Origin: Treponema succinifaciens DSM 2489
Lineage (GTDB): Bacteria > Spirochaetota > Spirochaetia > Treponematales > Treponemataceae
Length of the DNA: 64,000 nt
NCBI RefSeq assembly: GCF_000195275.1
Contig: NC_015385.1
Span: forward strand, 868,001 to 932,000
Reading direction: 5' to 3'
Shown: positions 25,933 through 34,752 of the stretch, piece by piece
How positions within the stretch are numbered: position 1 is the first letter of the stretch
Layout: each line of letters starts with the position of its first letter
Notes under the pieces: model-generated
What the model was told of the DNA's origin: nothing
Database searches by the model: none
What the model saw: only the letters and a program-made list of their open reading frames with translations
Translations under genes and position numbers: made by a program

Positions 25933-28380
25933 ATGACTTTTGATGCAGAGCAGTTTAAGGAAAATCTCACAGCCCGTCTGCGACGCCAGTATGGAAAAGA
26001 CATCACACAGGCAAATAAACACGACTTGTTTGATGCAGTAAGCGCAAGTGCGCTCGAAATTATAATGCCAAACTGGATGAATACCCGCAAAGAGTATGAA
26101 GCTAAACCTACAAAGCAGCTTTACTATTTGAGCGCAGAGTTTTTGATGGGACGCGCGCTGGGAAACAACCTGATTAATTCTGGCATTATGGAGCAGGTAA
26201 AAGATGTTCTTAAAGACATGAACATCAGCTACGATTTTATTGAAGATGAAGAGCCTGATGCTGGTCTTGGAAACGGCGGTCTTGGTCGTCTTGCGGCTTG
26301 CTTCCTTGATTCCCTTGCAACTCTTGAATATCCGGGACACGGCTACGGAATCCGCTATGAATACGGAATGTTCGAACAGCACATTATAAACGGCGAACAG
26401 GTTGAATTCCCTGACAACTGGCTTAAGCACCGTGATCCTTGGGAAGTAAAAAGAAGCGACCTTGCTGTAACTGTAAAATTCGGCGGACAGATTAAATATG
26501 GAAAAACTCCTGACGGACAGGACAGATTCTATCTTGAAAACGCAGAGGAAATTACAGCAACTCCTTACGATATGCCGATTGTTGCTTACGGCTCAAACAC
26601 TGTAAACACATTGCGCTTGTGGCAAGCTTCAAGTCCTAATGGATTTGACCTTCAGCTTTTCAACGATATGCAGTATCATCGCGCGGTTGAACGCCAGAAC
26701 GATGCCGAGAATATCAGCCGTGTTCTTTATCCAAATGACAACGGTCCAATGGGAAAAGAACTTCGTTTGCGCCAGCAGTATTTCTTCACTTCTGCATCTC
26801 TTCAGGATTTGGTTCATCACTTTGTAAATACTTACGGAGCTGATTTCTCAAAGTTCCCTGAATATCATGTTATCCAGCTTAACGATACACATCCTGTAGT
26901 TGCGATTCCTGAGCTTATGAGAATTCTCATTGATGAATACAATGTTGGCTGGGACGATGCTTGGAGCGTTGTTCAGAAAACTTTTGCTTATACAAACCAC
27001 ACAATTCTTTCTGAGGCCTTGGAAAAGTGGACAATCGAAGTTTTCCAGAAACTTCTTCCACGTATTTATCAGATTGTTGAAGAAATCAACCGCCGCTTTG
27101 TAATTGAGCTTCGCCAGCAGTTCCCTAACGACTATGAGAAGCAGAACCACATGGCGATTATCCATGACGGAAAAGTTTATATGGCATGGCTTGCAATCCA
27201 TGCAGGTTTCAGTGTAAACGGTGTTGCTGCCCTTCATACAAAAATTCTTAAGGAACAGGAACTTAAGGACTGGTACAAAATTTATCCAGAGAAATTCAAC
27301 AACAAGACAAACGGCGTTACACAGAGAAGATGGCTTTTGTTTGCAAACCCTGAGCTTTCTGATTTCATCACAAAGAGAATCGGACACGGCTGGGAAAAAG
27401 AACTTTCTCTTCTTAAAGGTCTTGAAAAATACGTTGATGATGACGCTTCTTTGGAAGAGCTTATTGCAATCAAACGCCACAACAAGGAAAAACTTGCTGA
27501 ATACTTAAAGCACAGCCAGAATGAATTCCTTGACCCGGAAAGCATTTTCGACACACAGGTAAAGCGTCTGCATGAATACAAGAGACAGCTTTTGAACGTG
27601 TTCCATATCATGTATCTTTACAACAAGATTGTTGAAGATCCAAGCTATAATCCTCCTGCACGCACATTTATCTTTGGCGCAAAGGCAGCTTCTGGTTACC
27701 GCCGTGCAAAGGCAATTATCAAGCTTATCAACACTGTTGCAGAAAGAGTCAACAATGACCGCCGCGTTCGTGGCAAGCTACGTGTTGTGTTTGTTGAAAA
27801 CTATCGCGTTTCAGTTGCAGAAAAAATCATTCCGGCTTCTGATGTTTCCGAGCAGATTTCAACAGCAGGATTTGAGGCTTCTGGAACTTCAAACATGAAG
27901 TTTATGATGAACGGCGCACTCACAATCGGTACTTTGGACGGTGCAAACATTGAAATCGTTGAAGAGGCTGGAGAAGACAATGCATTTATCTTCGGTCTTA
28001 AGGCGGACGAAATTGTCAAGATGAAGCAGGAGCATTCTTACAATCCTACAAAATATCTTGACAGAAATCCATCTCTTGCAAAAGTTGTAAATCAGCTTGT
28101 TGACGGAACTTACGATCCAAGCGGACTTTTGTTCAAGGAGATTCACGATTCTATTGTTTACGGTGTTGAAGGACAGCAGCCTGACGTTTACTTTATTCTT
28201 GCTGACTTTGATTCTTATGTTAAGGCTCATGAAAAACTTGCCGCTGAGTATGCTGACAAAAAAGCCTGGGCAAGAAAAACTTTAATCAACATTGCAAACA
28301 GTGGAAAATTCTCAAGCGACCGCACAATTGAAGACTACGTAAAAGACATCTGGCACTTGAAGAAAGTAGCTGTAAAATAA
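25933..28380 (+). CDS. glgP: Glycogen/maltodextrin phosphorylase
   Basis: 815 residues, GT35 family. Phosphorolysis of alpha-1,4-glucan to glucose-1-phosphate. The PLP lysine is K656 in EASGTSNMKFMMNGALTIGT (split here), and other signatures are GLGNGGLGRLAACFLDS and VKRLHEYKRQLLN. Starts with a GGAGG site 8 nt before the ATG. The LacI-type operator in its promoter suggests sugar-responsive control. It follows glgX by about 100 bp. A repeat has been inserted between the stop and the terminator. Confidence 0.97.
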   Translation: MTFDAEQFKENLTARLRRQYGKDITQANKHDLFDAVSASALEIIMPNWMNTRKEYEAKPTKQLYYLSAEFLMGRALGNNLINSGIMEQVKDVLKDMNISYDFIEDEEPDAGLGNGGLGRLAACFLDSLATLEYPGHGYGIRYEYGMFEQHIINGEQVEFPDNWLKHRDPWEVKRSDLAVTVKFGGQIKYGKTPDGQDRFYLENAEEITATPYDMPIVAYGSNTVNTLRLWQASSPNGFDLQLFNDMQYHRAVERQNDAENISRVLYPNDNGPMGKELRLRQQYFFTSASLQDLVHHFVNTYGADFSKFPEYHVIQLNDTHPVVAIPELMRILIDEYNVGWDDAWSVVQKTFAYTNHTILSEALEKWTIEVFQKLLPRIYQIVEEINRRFVIELRQQFPNDYEKQNHMAIIHDGKVYMAWLAIHAGFSVNGVAALHTKILKEQELKDWYKIYPEKFNNKTNGVTQRRWLLFANPELSDFITKRIGHGWEKELSLLKGLEKYVDDDASLEELIAIKRHNKEKLAEYLKHSQNEFLDPESIFDTQVKRLHEYKRQLLNVFHIMYLYNKIVEDPSYNPPARTFIFGAKAASGYRRAKAIIKLINTVAERVNNDRRVRGKLRVVFVENYRVSVAEKIIPASDVSEQISTAGFEASGTSNMKFMMNGALTIGTLDGANIEIVEEAGEDNAFIFGLKADEIVKMKQEHSYNPTKYLDRNPSLAKVVNQLVDGTYDPSGLLFKEIHDSIVYGVEGQQPDVYFILADFDSYVKAHEKLAAEYADKKAWARKTLINIANSGKFSSDRTIEDYVKDIWHLKKVAVK

Positions 28381-28392
28381 CTTTTGATATTT

Positions 28393-28515
28393 GGATTGTC
28401 CGATAAGTTTAAAATGCCATTGTCGTACTTGGCTTGGTACGACAATCTCTACATATATAGTCAGATTTTCGGGAAAAGCCTGAAAATGGCACAAAAGATA
28501 CTTTTGGGATAGACA
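28393..28515. repeat. Degenerate copy of repeat family B, between glgP and its terminator
   Basis: Begins GGATTGTCCGATAAGTTT and ends near ACTTTTGGGATAGACAC, with TGCCATTGTCGTACTTGG inside. Order and end sequences match the intact nested copy at 28713-28839, but with many substitutions. It pushes the glgP terminator to more than 140 bp after the stop. Confidence 0.6.
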
Positions 28516-28523
28516 CTCTCTTG

Positions 28524-28557
28524 CTCCGTGTGGATTTTTCTGCACGGAGTTTTTTTT
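28524..28557 (+). terminator. Terminator of glgP
   Basis: CTCCGTG (28524-28530) pairs with CACGGAG (28543-28549), followed by eight T. Confidence 0.88.
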
Positions 28558-28585
28558 CATTTAGGCTTTATCCAAGCCGTATTGA

Positions 28586-28921
28586 CAGGGCAAACCCATT
28601 ATAAATAATTTAAGTAAAGTTTGCGCGGAGGAACGATTCGTGAGGGCAAAAACACTCTGATTGTTGCGACCGCGTGAGCGGGTAATTCTATAGTTACTTT
28701 GCAACAATCAGAGGATGTCCAATAAGTTCTGAATGTCATTGCTGAACAATTTCTAAATGATTGTAATATATGCATTTAGAATTTCGGGTCAAGTCTATAA
28801 AAGCCTATGAATGACAAAAAAGATACTTATTGGACATCCCCATTATTGCGCGATTTTGAACCAGGAAACCGTGCCTGAAAGCCAGTTTTATGCTGAATAC
28901 ATTTATAATGCGTTTGCCCTG
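28586..28921. mobile_element. MITE family A, copy 2, interrupted by a family B repeat
   Basis: Same CAGGGCAAAC... / ...GTTTGCCCTG ends as copy 1. The flanks carry a direct repeat: CCGTATTGA occurs just before (28577-28585) and just after (28922-28930), extended by one base each side, as expected for a target duplication. A 127-bp element is nested at 28713-28839 and replaces about 8 bp of the MITE. The right duplication supplies the -35 sequence of the next gene. Confidence 0.88.
28713..28839. repeat. Repeat family B, intact copy nested in the MITE (127 bp)
   Basis: Perfect 15-bp terminal inverted repeats GGATGTCCAATAAGT and ACTTATTGGACATCC. It has an internal TGTCATT...AATGACA pair and an AT-rich internal hairpin around ATGCATTTAGA. 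Non-coding. Related copies lie at 28393-28515 and 54415-54522. Confidence 0.82.
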
Positions 28922-28926
28922 CCGTA

Positions 28927-28956
28927 TTGACCTGTAGACTGAAAACTTATTATCTT
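28927..28956 (+). promoter_or_regulatory. Promoter of the EamA transporter gene, -35 inside the MITE target duplication
   Basis: TTGACC (28927-28932), an 18-nt spacer and TATCTT (28951-28956), with the ATG 7 nt later at 28964. The leader is therefore absent or minimal. Confidence 0.55.
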
Positions 28957-28963
28957 ATCCGCT

Positions 28964-29860
28964 ATGGAAAAAAGTGAACTTTCTATTATTTTTGGAGCGG
29001 GACTGGTTCTTACTGCCGCAATCTGGGGATTTGCTTTTGTTGTTGTAAAAGACAGCTTGGATTTTGTTGGACCTACCTGGATGGTTGCAATCCGGTTTAC
29101 AATTGCCGCTGTCTGCTTTGGCTTGTTTTTCATAAAACGTTTTCAGCATTTAAATAAAGACATTTTTTTTCACGGATGCTTTTTGGGAGTTCTTCTGTTT
29201 TTGGGTTACCTTACTCAGACGATTGGCTGCAATTTTACAACTGCCGGAAAAAACGCTTTCCTTACAACTTTCTATGTAATTCTTGTTCCGCTTATCGGCT
29301 GGCCTGTGTTTAAGAAAAAGCCGGGCTGGTATGTCTGGGTTGCGGCGGCTGTGGCTCTTACAGGAATAGGCTTGCTTGCCCTTGACGGAGATGGCGCCTG
29401 GTACATTATGAACCGCGGAGATGTTCTTACTTTAATCTGTGGAATTTTCTTTGCGCTTCACATAATTGCAGGCTCGTTTTTTGTAAAGAAAGAAGATGTG
29501 ATTCTGCTTACATTTTTTCAGTTTGCGGCGAGCGGTGTTCTGGGCTTTTTAACAGCGCCTTTTTTAGACGGCAACTTTGACGTTTCACTTATAAAAAATT
29601 CAACCGTTGTTGTTTCCATGCTTTACCTTGGAATTTTCAGTTCGATGGTTTGCTTCGTGCTTCAGAATGTCGGATTGAAATATGTTCCTTCCGCACTGGC
29701 ATCTCTTTTCCTTTCGTTGGAAAGCGTTTTTGGAGTTCTTTGCAGCTGTATTTTTCTTGGTGAACGCCTTACGTTAAAAATGTTCGTCGGCTGCGCCTTG
29801 ATTTTCTGCGCGATAGTTTTAGCGGAAGTGATTCCAAATTTGAAGCAAGACAAGAAATAG
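28964..29860 (+). CDS. DMT-superfamily transporter (EamA type)
   Basis: 298 residues with ten predicted helices in two EamA repeats (about 8-140 and 152-290). Typical features are AAIWGFAFVVVKDSLDFVGPTW in repeat 1 and KYVPSALASLFLSLESVFGVL with FLGERLTLK in repeat 2. Likely exports or imports a small metabolite; the substrate is unknown. Probably expressed from a leaderless transcript, with the -35 in the MITE target duplication. A hairpin follows the stop. Confidence 0.92.
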   Translation: MEKSELSIIFGAGLVLTAAIWGFAFVVVKDSLDFVGPTWMVAIRFTIAAVCFGLFFIKRFQHLNKDIFFHGCFLGVLLFLGYLTQTIGCNFTTAGKNAFLTTFYVILVPLIGWPVFKKKPGWYVWVAAAVALTGIGLLALDGDGAWYIMNRGDVLTLICGIFFALHIIAGSFFVKKEDVILLTFFQFAASGVLGFLTAPFLDGNFDVSLIKNSTVVVSMLYLGIFSSMVCFVLQNVGLKYVPSALASLFLSLESVFGVLCSCIFLGERLTLKMFVGCALIFCAIVLAEVIPNLKQDKK

Positions 29861-29865
29861 TTTTT

Positions 29866-29892
29866 AATGACATGAAGTTATTTTATGTCATT
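29866..29892 (+). terminator. Hairpin after the EamA gene
   Basis: AATGACAT (29866-29873) pairs with ATGTCATT (29885-29892). The right arm also starts a second palindrome, ATGTCAT/ATGACAT, that is followed by six T. Probable terminator. Confidence 0.55.
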
Positions 29893-29915
29893 ATGACATT
29901 TTTTACAAATATGTC

Positions 29916-29944
29916 TTGATTAAGTCTCTTATCCGTGCTAGTCT
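29916..29944 (+). promoter_or_regulatory. Candidate promoter of the FadL-like porin gene
   Basis: TTGATT (29916-29921), a 17-nt spacer and TAGTCT (29939-29944), 40 bp before the ATG. Confidence 0.4.
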
Positions 29945-29983
29945 TTTCTCCAGCTAAACTTTATGTTTATTGGAGTAATTATT

Positions 29984-31288
29984 ATGAAAAAAATTGCTTT
30001 GCTGGCTTTTGCTGCTGGTCTTGGCTTTGCTTTTGCAGGCGGTGTGGATAACAAGACAAATTTAAATCAGGGCTATATGAGAAATCCTAGCCGCAATACA
30101 GAAACTTTGCGTCCGGAAGCTGTTTTCTACAATATCGGCGGAACAGCATTTATGAATGACGGGCTTTACTTTGAGCTTGGAAACCAGTTTGTTTTAAAGA
30201 ATTACGCTGACAAACTTGACGGACAGAAATTTGAAGACGATGAAAACGTTTACTTTTATCCAAATGCTGAGGTTGTCTACAAGAAAGACAATTGGGCGGC
30301 GTTCTTTGGCTTTGGCGTTTTTGGCGGCGGCGGAACTCTTGACTACAGCGACGGAACCGGACTTACTTCATTGGCGCTTAAACAGGGAATGGCATCTGCT
30401 GTAAAAGCGAAAGTTACTGCGGCGGTTATGGCTGGAAAACTTCCGCTTGCACAGTCTCAGGCTTATGCCCAAAAACTTTTGGAGCAGCTTTCTTCACATT
30501 CTCTTGAAGTTTATTCAGTTCAGCTTGGAGAAATCCTTGGCGCTTCATATAAAATCAACGACATGGTTTCTGTTGCGGCGGCAGGAAGATTTATGCACGG
30601 TGAGCAGAACATTACACTTAAATGCGACGGCTTGAAGTCAGTTAACGGCGGAAGCTCAAAAATCGGCTATGAGTCAAACGGATATGGCTTTGGCGGAATT
30701 TTCGGAGTTCATATCAAGCCCTGGAATACTCTCGATGTTGGAATTCAGTATCAGACAATTACAAAACTCAAGTACAAATACGATGACTTGACTGGTGCCT
30801 ATGCGTCTTCTTTCCTTAACGCAGATGAAGGCGACAACTTTAAAAATGATTTGCCGGCAGTTTTAAACCTTGGCGTAGGCTACACTTTCTTTGACAAACT
30901 GAATGCCAGCATGAGTTTCAACTATTATTTCAACAAGCAGGCTACAATTGAAAGTCCGATTGACCGCTCTGAATATGACTACGATGATTCTTGGGAAATT
31001 GCTCTTGGAGCGGACTACAGATTGAATGAGCAGCTTAGCTTTGGAACTGGATTTTCTTATGGAAAGCAAGGCGCAAAGTCTGATGTAAACAATGTGTTCA
31101 GCCCGGTTCTTGACAACTTTGTTATTGGAGCTGGTGTTGAATATTCGCCTGTAAAACTTGTTACAATTTCCGGCTCTGCGATGTACTGCAAATATTTCAG
31201 CGAGGATTACAAAAAAGCAGGATACACAATGGAACTTTCAAAGGATGTTGTAATGCTTGCGTTGGGTGTTACTGTAAAACCTTTCTAG
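29984..31288 (+). CDS. FadL/OmpP1/TodX-family outer-membrane protein
   Basis: 434 residues from the ATG at 29984, preceded by TGGAG; an upstream in-frame start at 29963 precedes this ribosome site. A signal peptide ends near AFAGG (about residue 18), and the N-terminus has the hatch-like NPSRNTETLRPEAVFYNIGGTAFM (split). Alternating beta-strand pattern to the C-terminus, which ends in an aromatic residue (VTVKPF), as required for outer-membrane insertion. FadL relatives in treponemes are thought to move hydrophobic substrates such as fatty acids. Its stop overlaps that of uvrC (CTAG). Confidence 0.85.
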   Translation: MKKIALLAFAAGLGFAFAGGVDNKTNLNQGYMRNPSRNTETLRPEAVFYNIGGTAFMNDGLYFELGNQFVLKNYADKLDGQKFEDDENVYFYPNAEVVYKKDNWAAFFGFGVFGGGGTLDYSDGTGLTSLALKQGMASAVKAKVTAAVMAGKLPLAQSQAYAQKLLEQLSSHSLEVYSVQLGEILGASYKINDMVSVAAAGRFMHGEQNITLKCDGLKSVNGGSSKIGYESNGYGFGGIFGVHIKPWNTLDVGIQYQTITKLKYKYDDLTGAYASSFLNADEGDNFKNDLPAVLNLGVGYTFFDKLNASMSFNYYFNKQATIESPIDRSEYDYDDSWEIALGADYRLNEQLSFGTGFSYGKQGAKSDVNNVFSPVLDNFVIGAGVEYSPVKLVTISGSAMYCKYFSEDYKKAGYTMELSKDVVMLALGVTVKPF

Positions 31289-33252
31289 GAAAAATCATCC
31301 GGACTTGCAACTTCAAGGGCTGCCGATGCTAAGTTTTCATTAAGCTTGCTTCGTGCGGCCTTTTCTTTTGTTGTTCCTGCAGCTCCAATTGAAAGCCTTT
31401 GTTTTTGAAGCAAAGCGTTTTGCTCTTGAAAAAGTTTTTTTGCTGAAACTAAAATTTCCTGCGCGGCTTCTTCTGGTACTTTTAAAGTCTCTGAAATTTC
31501 ATTTTCATTTGATTCTGCAAGGCTTTTTAGCGTGCCGAATTTCTTCATTAAAAGCGCATCGCGTTTTGGACCTATTCCGCGGATTTTTGTAAAAGGCGAA
31601 ACTGTGTTTTCCTTTGTCCTAAGTTCTTGGTTCCTGCTTGTTGCGAATCTATGTGTTTCGTCGCGCACACGCTGAAGCAATCTAAGCGCATCGCTTCGTT
31701 TTGGAAGGCGGATTGGCATGCTGTTTCCAGGACGGTAAATTTCTTCATCTCGTTTTGCAAGACCTGCAATTGGAATGTCAAGGTCAAGCGATTTTAAAAT
31801 GGAATCAACCGCATTTACTTGTCCGATTCCGCCGTCAATTAAAATCAGATCCGGCAATTCTTTTTTTTCGTTTATAAGCCTTGTGTACCTTCTTGAAACC
31901 GCCTCTTTCATTGAGGCAAAGTCGTCTATTATTCCGTCCGTTGTTTTCAGCCTGAAATATCTGTAGTTCTTCTTGTCTGGATTTCCATTGTAAAAACTGA
32001 TTAAGCTGGCGACTGGAAATTTTCCTCCGATATGCGCAATATCAAAACCTTCAATTCTTGCAGGAAGATTTGGAAGCGACAGTTCTTTTTTAAGCTCTTC
32101 CATTGCCGGAAAGTCTCCGCGCTCTCTCATTCTGCGCACTATGTCTTCTTTTGCATTTTGTTGCGCCATTCCTATTGCGGCTTTGTGGACGGCTGGTGAA
32201 TTTTCATTTACTGCAATTATTTCAGTTTTGATTCCGTAGGTTTCAAAAATCCACCGCTTCATAAATTCAGTTCCGTCGCTTTGCATTATATAAATCTGCG
32301 GAGGAATAAGCTCTTTTTCATTGTAATATGAAGCCATGAATTCCGGGATAAGTTCTGAATCCTCGTTTAGGCTTACAGTTCTGTAGTTGTCTCTGCCAAG
32401 CAGTTTTCCGCCGCGCATTTTTAGAACTGTAAAGCTTACAAGTTCTCCTTCGCGCCAAGGAGCAATGTAGTCTTTGTCTGTACCTTCAAAACTTTCAACA
32501 ATGTTTCTGTGCTGAAGAATTTCCAAAGCTTTGATTCCATCGCGCAATCTTGCGGCTTTTTCAAAGTTCAAGTTTTTTGCCGCTTCCTTCATCTGGCCTT
32601 GAAGTTTTTTTACAGTTTCTTCGCCTTTGCCCTCAAGTAGCGAGCAAATTTCTTCGATAAATTCATTATAGGTGGATTCGTTTGTTTTTTTGCAGCACGG
32701 GGCTTTGCATCTTCCTATATGATAATACATGCACGGAAAATTTTTTTCGCGGAATTTTTTGCACCTTCGCAGCGGATAGATTTCATAGAGCGTTTCTAAA
32801 AATGAATCCAATGCCGAGGCGTCAGGAAATGGTCCGAAATAAATAGAGCCGTCATGCGTTATGTTTCTTGTTTTAAAAAGACGCGGAAATTTTTCTTTTG
32901 TAACTTTTATTACAGGATAAGATTTTCCGTCCTTCAGGCTGATATTATAGCGCGGTGAATATTTTTTTATGAGGTTGTTTTCGAGTAGAAAAGCTTCATA
33001 TTCATTGTCGGTTGTAATATACTCAATAGAGCGGGCGCGGCTTATAAGCAGTCTTGTCTTTATGTCCTTGTTTCCGCTGAAATACGAAGTGAGTCTGTTT
33101 TTTAAATTTTTTGCTTTGCCTACATAGATTACGGTTTGTTCTTCATTCCGCCAAAGATAAACTCCGCTTTTTAACGGTGCTTTTAGCGCGGTTTGATGAA
33201 GAATCTCTCTATGTGAAAGTTTTTGCGTAGAATTTATTTTATGGTCGTTCAT
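31285..33252 (-). CDS. uvrC: Excinuclease ABC subunit C
   Basis: 655 residues. Makes both incisions in nucleotide excision repair with UvrAB. Domains in order: GIY-YIG nuclease (about 27-110, SGVYLWRNEEQTVIYVGKAKNLKNRL), a Cys cluster CKKFREKNFPCMYYHIGRCKAPC, UVR motif (about 205-240), the UvrC endonuclease domain with IEGFDIAHIGG and LILIDGGIGQ, and C-terminal helix-hairpin-helix (IRGIGPKRDALLMKKFG). The start at 33252 is only 3 bp from the divergent gene's ATG, so the true start may be further in. The extreme C-terminus (~45 residues, lysine/alanine-rich) is an extension. Confidence 0.95.
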   Translation of the reverse strand: MNDHKINSTQKLSHREILHQTALKAPLKSGVYLWRNEEQTVIYVGKAKNLKNRLTSYFSGNKDIKTRLLISRARSIEYITTDNEYEAFLLENNLIKKYSPRYNISLKDGKSYPVIKVTKEKFPRLFKTRNITHDGSIYFGPFPDASALDSFLETLYEIYPLRRCKKFREKNFPCMYYHIGRCKAPCCKKTNESTYNEFIEEICSLLEGKGEETVKKLQGQMKEAAKNLNFEKAARLRDGIKALEILQHRNIVESFEGTDKDYIAPWREGELVSFTVLKMRGGKLLGRDNYRTVSLNEDSELIPEFMASYYNEKELIPPQIYIMQSDGTEFMKRWIFETYGIKTEIIAVNENSPAVHKAAIGMAQQNAKEDIVRRMRERGDFPAMEELKKELSLPNLPARIEGFDIAHIGGKFPVASLISFYNGNPDKKNYRYFRLKTTDGIIDDFASMKEAVSRRYTRLINEKKELPDLILIDGGIGQVNAVDSILKSLDLDIPIAGLAKRDEEIYRPGNSMPIRLPKRSDALRLLQRVRDETHRFATSRNQELRTKENTVSPFTKIRGIGPKRDALLMKKFGTLKSLAESNENEISETLKVPEEAAQEILVSAKKLFQEQNALLQKQRLSIGAAGTTKEKAARSKLNENLASAALEVASPDDFS

Positions 33253-33255
33253 ATT

Positions 33256-34743
33256 ATGAATAAAAATATTTTGACTGCAATTATAGCATTTTTTTTCGCG
33301 CTTTTGAATACTGCCTTTGCTCAGGAAAAATCCATTGTGCTTGGCGGAAAAGATGGCTGGCCGGCACTTTCAAAAATGGATGGAATTGTCCAGGGTAAGG
33401 GCAGGTTCGGCTATGACGCGATGGTTCTTGCCACCAACAGCAGACCTTTAGATAAAGACACGGATCTTCTTATTAATTTTGAAAACAATGAAGTAAAAGA
33501 CATTTCTGGAAATTATTCTGTTACAAGCAATTCTCTGGTTTCTGCGGAAAAATCATTTATGGGAAAATATTCAGGTCTTTCACGCGGAACTGGCGGAGTA
33601 CGTTTGCGCGGCGGAAAAGATACGATTTTCGGAAAGCAAGGGCAGGGCGGCTCAATCACAATTGAATTCTGGCTCAAACCTTCAATTGCAGAAAACGGAG
33701 AAATTGTTTTTTCTTGGCGTTCATCAAGAACAGTCGCAGGCTATCCGCTTTATCAGATGATAACGGCAAGTTTCTTTGGAAATCATCTTGAATGGTCGTT
33801 TACGAATGTTTTCAATGGCTATGTAAAAAACGGCGGTGAAATAACGCTTTCAAGCTACACAACTATAATTCCTGAAATTTGGATGCACCATGCGATTCAC
33901 TTTGATCAGAACACAGGCGCATTTGAATACAGAATCAACGGCAAACTTGAAGATTTAAAATACGTTACAACTTCCGGGCATGAAGCTGGCGGCTCTGTTT
34001 ACTCTCCGATTATGGGAGTTCCTGCCGACATTGACATTTGTCCGCAATATACAGGCTTGATTGACGACTTTAGAATTCAGCGCACATCAAAAAGCGAAGT
34101 TTCAGAAGACCTTGGAATTGACAACTATAAAATTTCAGGCGGAAGATTTGAGACTGAACCAATTCTTTTAAGCCAAGGTTCAAGCGTTGTAAGCCTTAAT
34201 GCGATTGTGGACAAGCCGTCAGAAACCGGAGTTGAATTTTTTATCCGCAGCGGAGACAACTTTTACAACTGGACAGAGGATTTTCCTGAATGGATTCCTG
34301 TAAGGCCTGGAGAAAAAATTGAAAATGTTTCCGGTCTTTATTTTCAAATTGCAGCGGAATTATATCCAGATGGAAAAGGCTCACGTACTCCTTCTGTTAC
34401 ACAGCTAAGTATAAACTACAAAGAAATTCCCTCTCCTCTTGCTCCGTTCAAGTTGACGGCTGTTCCAATGGACGGCTCTGTTGTTTTGACATGGCCTTAT
34501 TCAGTTGATGACAGCGTTGGCGGCTACTATATTTTTTATGGAGAACGGCCGGGAGAGTATCTAGGCAGAGATGCCTTGGAAGGTCAGTCTCCTATTGACG
34601 CAGGAAATTCTGTTTCTATAAAATTAAACGGCTTGAGGAACGGAAAAATTTATTACTTTGCAATAGCCTCTTACTCAAAATATGGCTCAAGGATTATGGG
34701 CGAGCTTTCCAAAGAAGTTTTTGCCCGGCCTTCAAAAAAATAG
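33256..34743 (+). CDS. Secreted LamG/concanavalin-like and fibronectin-III-like protein
   Basis: 495 residues from the ATG at 33256 (residue 12 of a longer open frame). A signal peptide (MNKNILTAIIAFFFALLNTAFA) is cut near residue 22. About 65-290 resembles a LamG/ConA-like jelly roll (SITIEFWLKPSIAENGEIVFSW, WMHHAIHFDQNTGAFEYRING, GLIDDFRIQR), and about 405-490 resembles a fibronectin type III domain (KLTAVPMDGSVVLTWPYSVDD, YYFAIASYSK). Probably periplasmic or surface-exposed and binding carbohydrate or protein. The acidic TPR gene starts 9 bp later, suggesting an operon. Confidence 0.8.
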   Translation: MNKNILTAIIAFFFALLNTAFAQEKSIVLGGKDGWPALSKMDGIVQGKGRFGYDAMVLATNSRPLDKDTDLLINFENNEVKDISGNYSVTSNSLVSAEKSFMGKYSGLSRGTGGVRLRGGKDTIFGKQGQGGSITIEFWLKPSIAENGEIVFSWRSSRTVAGYPLYQMITASFFGNHLEWSFTNVFNGYVKNGGEITLSSYTTIIPEIWMHHAIHFDQNTGAFEYRINGKLEDLKYVTTSGHEAGGSVYSPIMGVPADIDICPQYTGLIDDFRIQRTSKSEVSEDLGIDNYKISGGRFETEPILLSQGSSVVSLNAIVDKPSETGVEFFIRSGDNFYNWTEDFPEWIPVRPGEKIENVSGLYFQIAAELYPDGKGSRTPSVTQLSINYKEIPSPLAPFKLTAVPMDGSVVLTWPYSVDDSVGGYYIFYGERPGEYLGRDALEGQSPIDAGNSVSIKLNGLRNGKIYYFAIASYSKYGSRIMGELSKEVFARPSKK

Positions 34744-34752
34744 GAAGAAATT

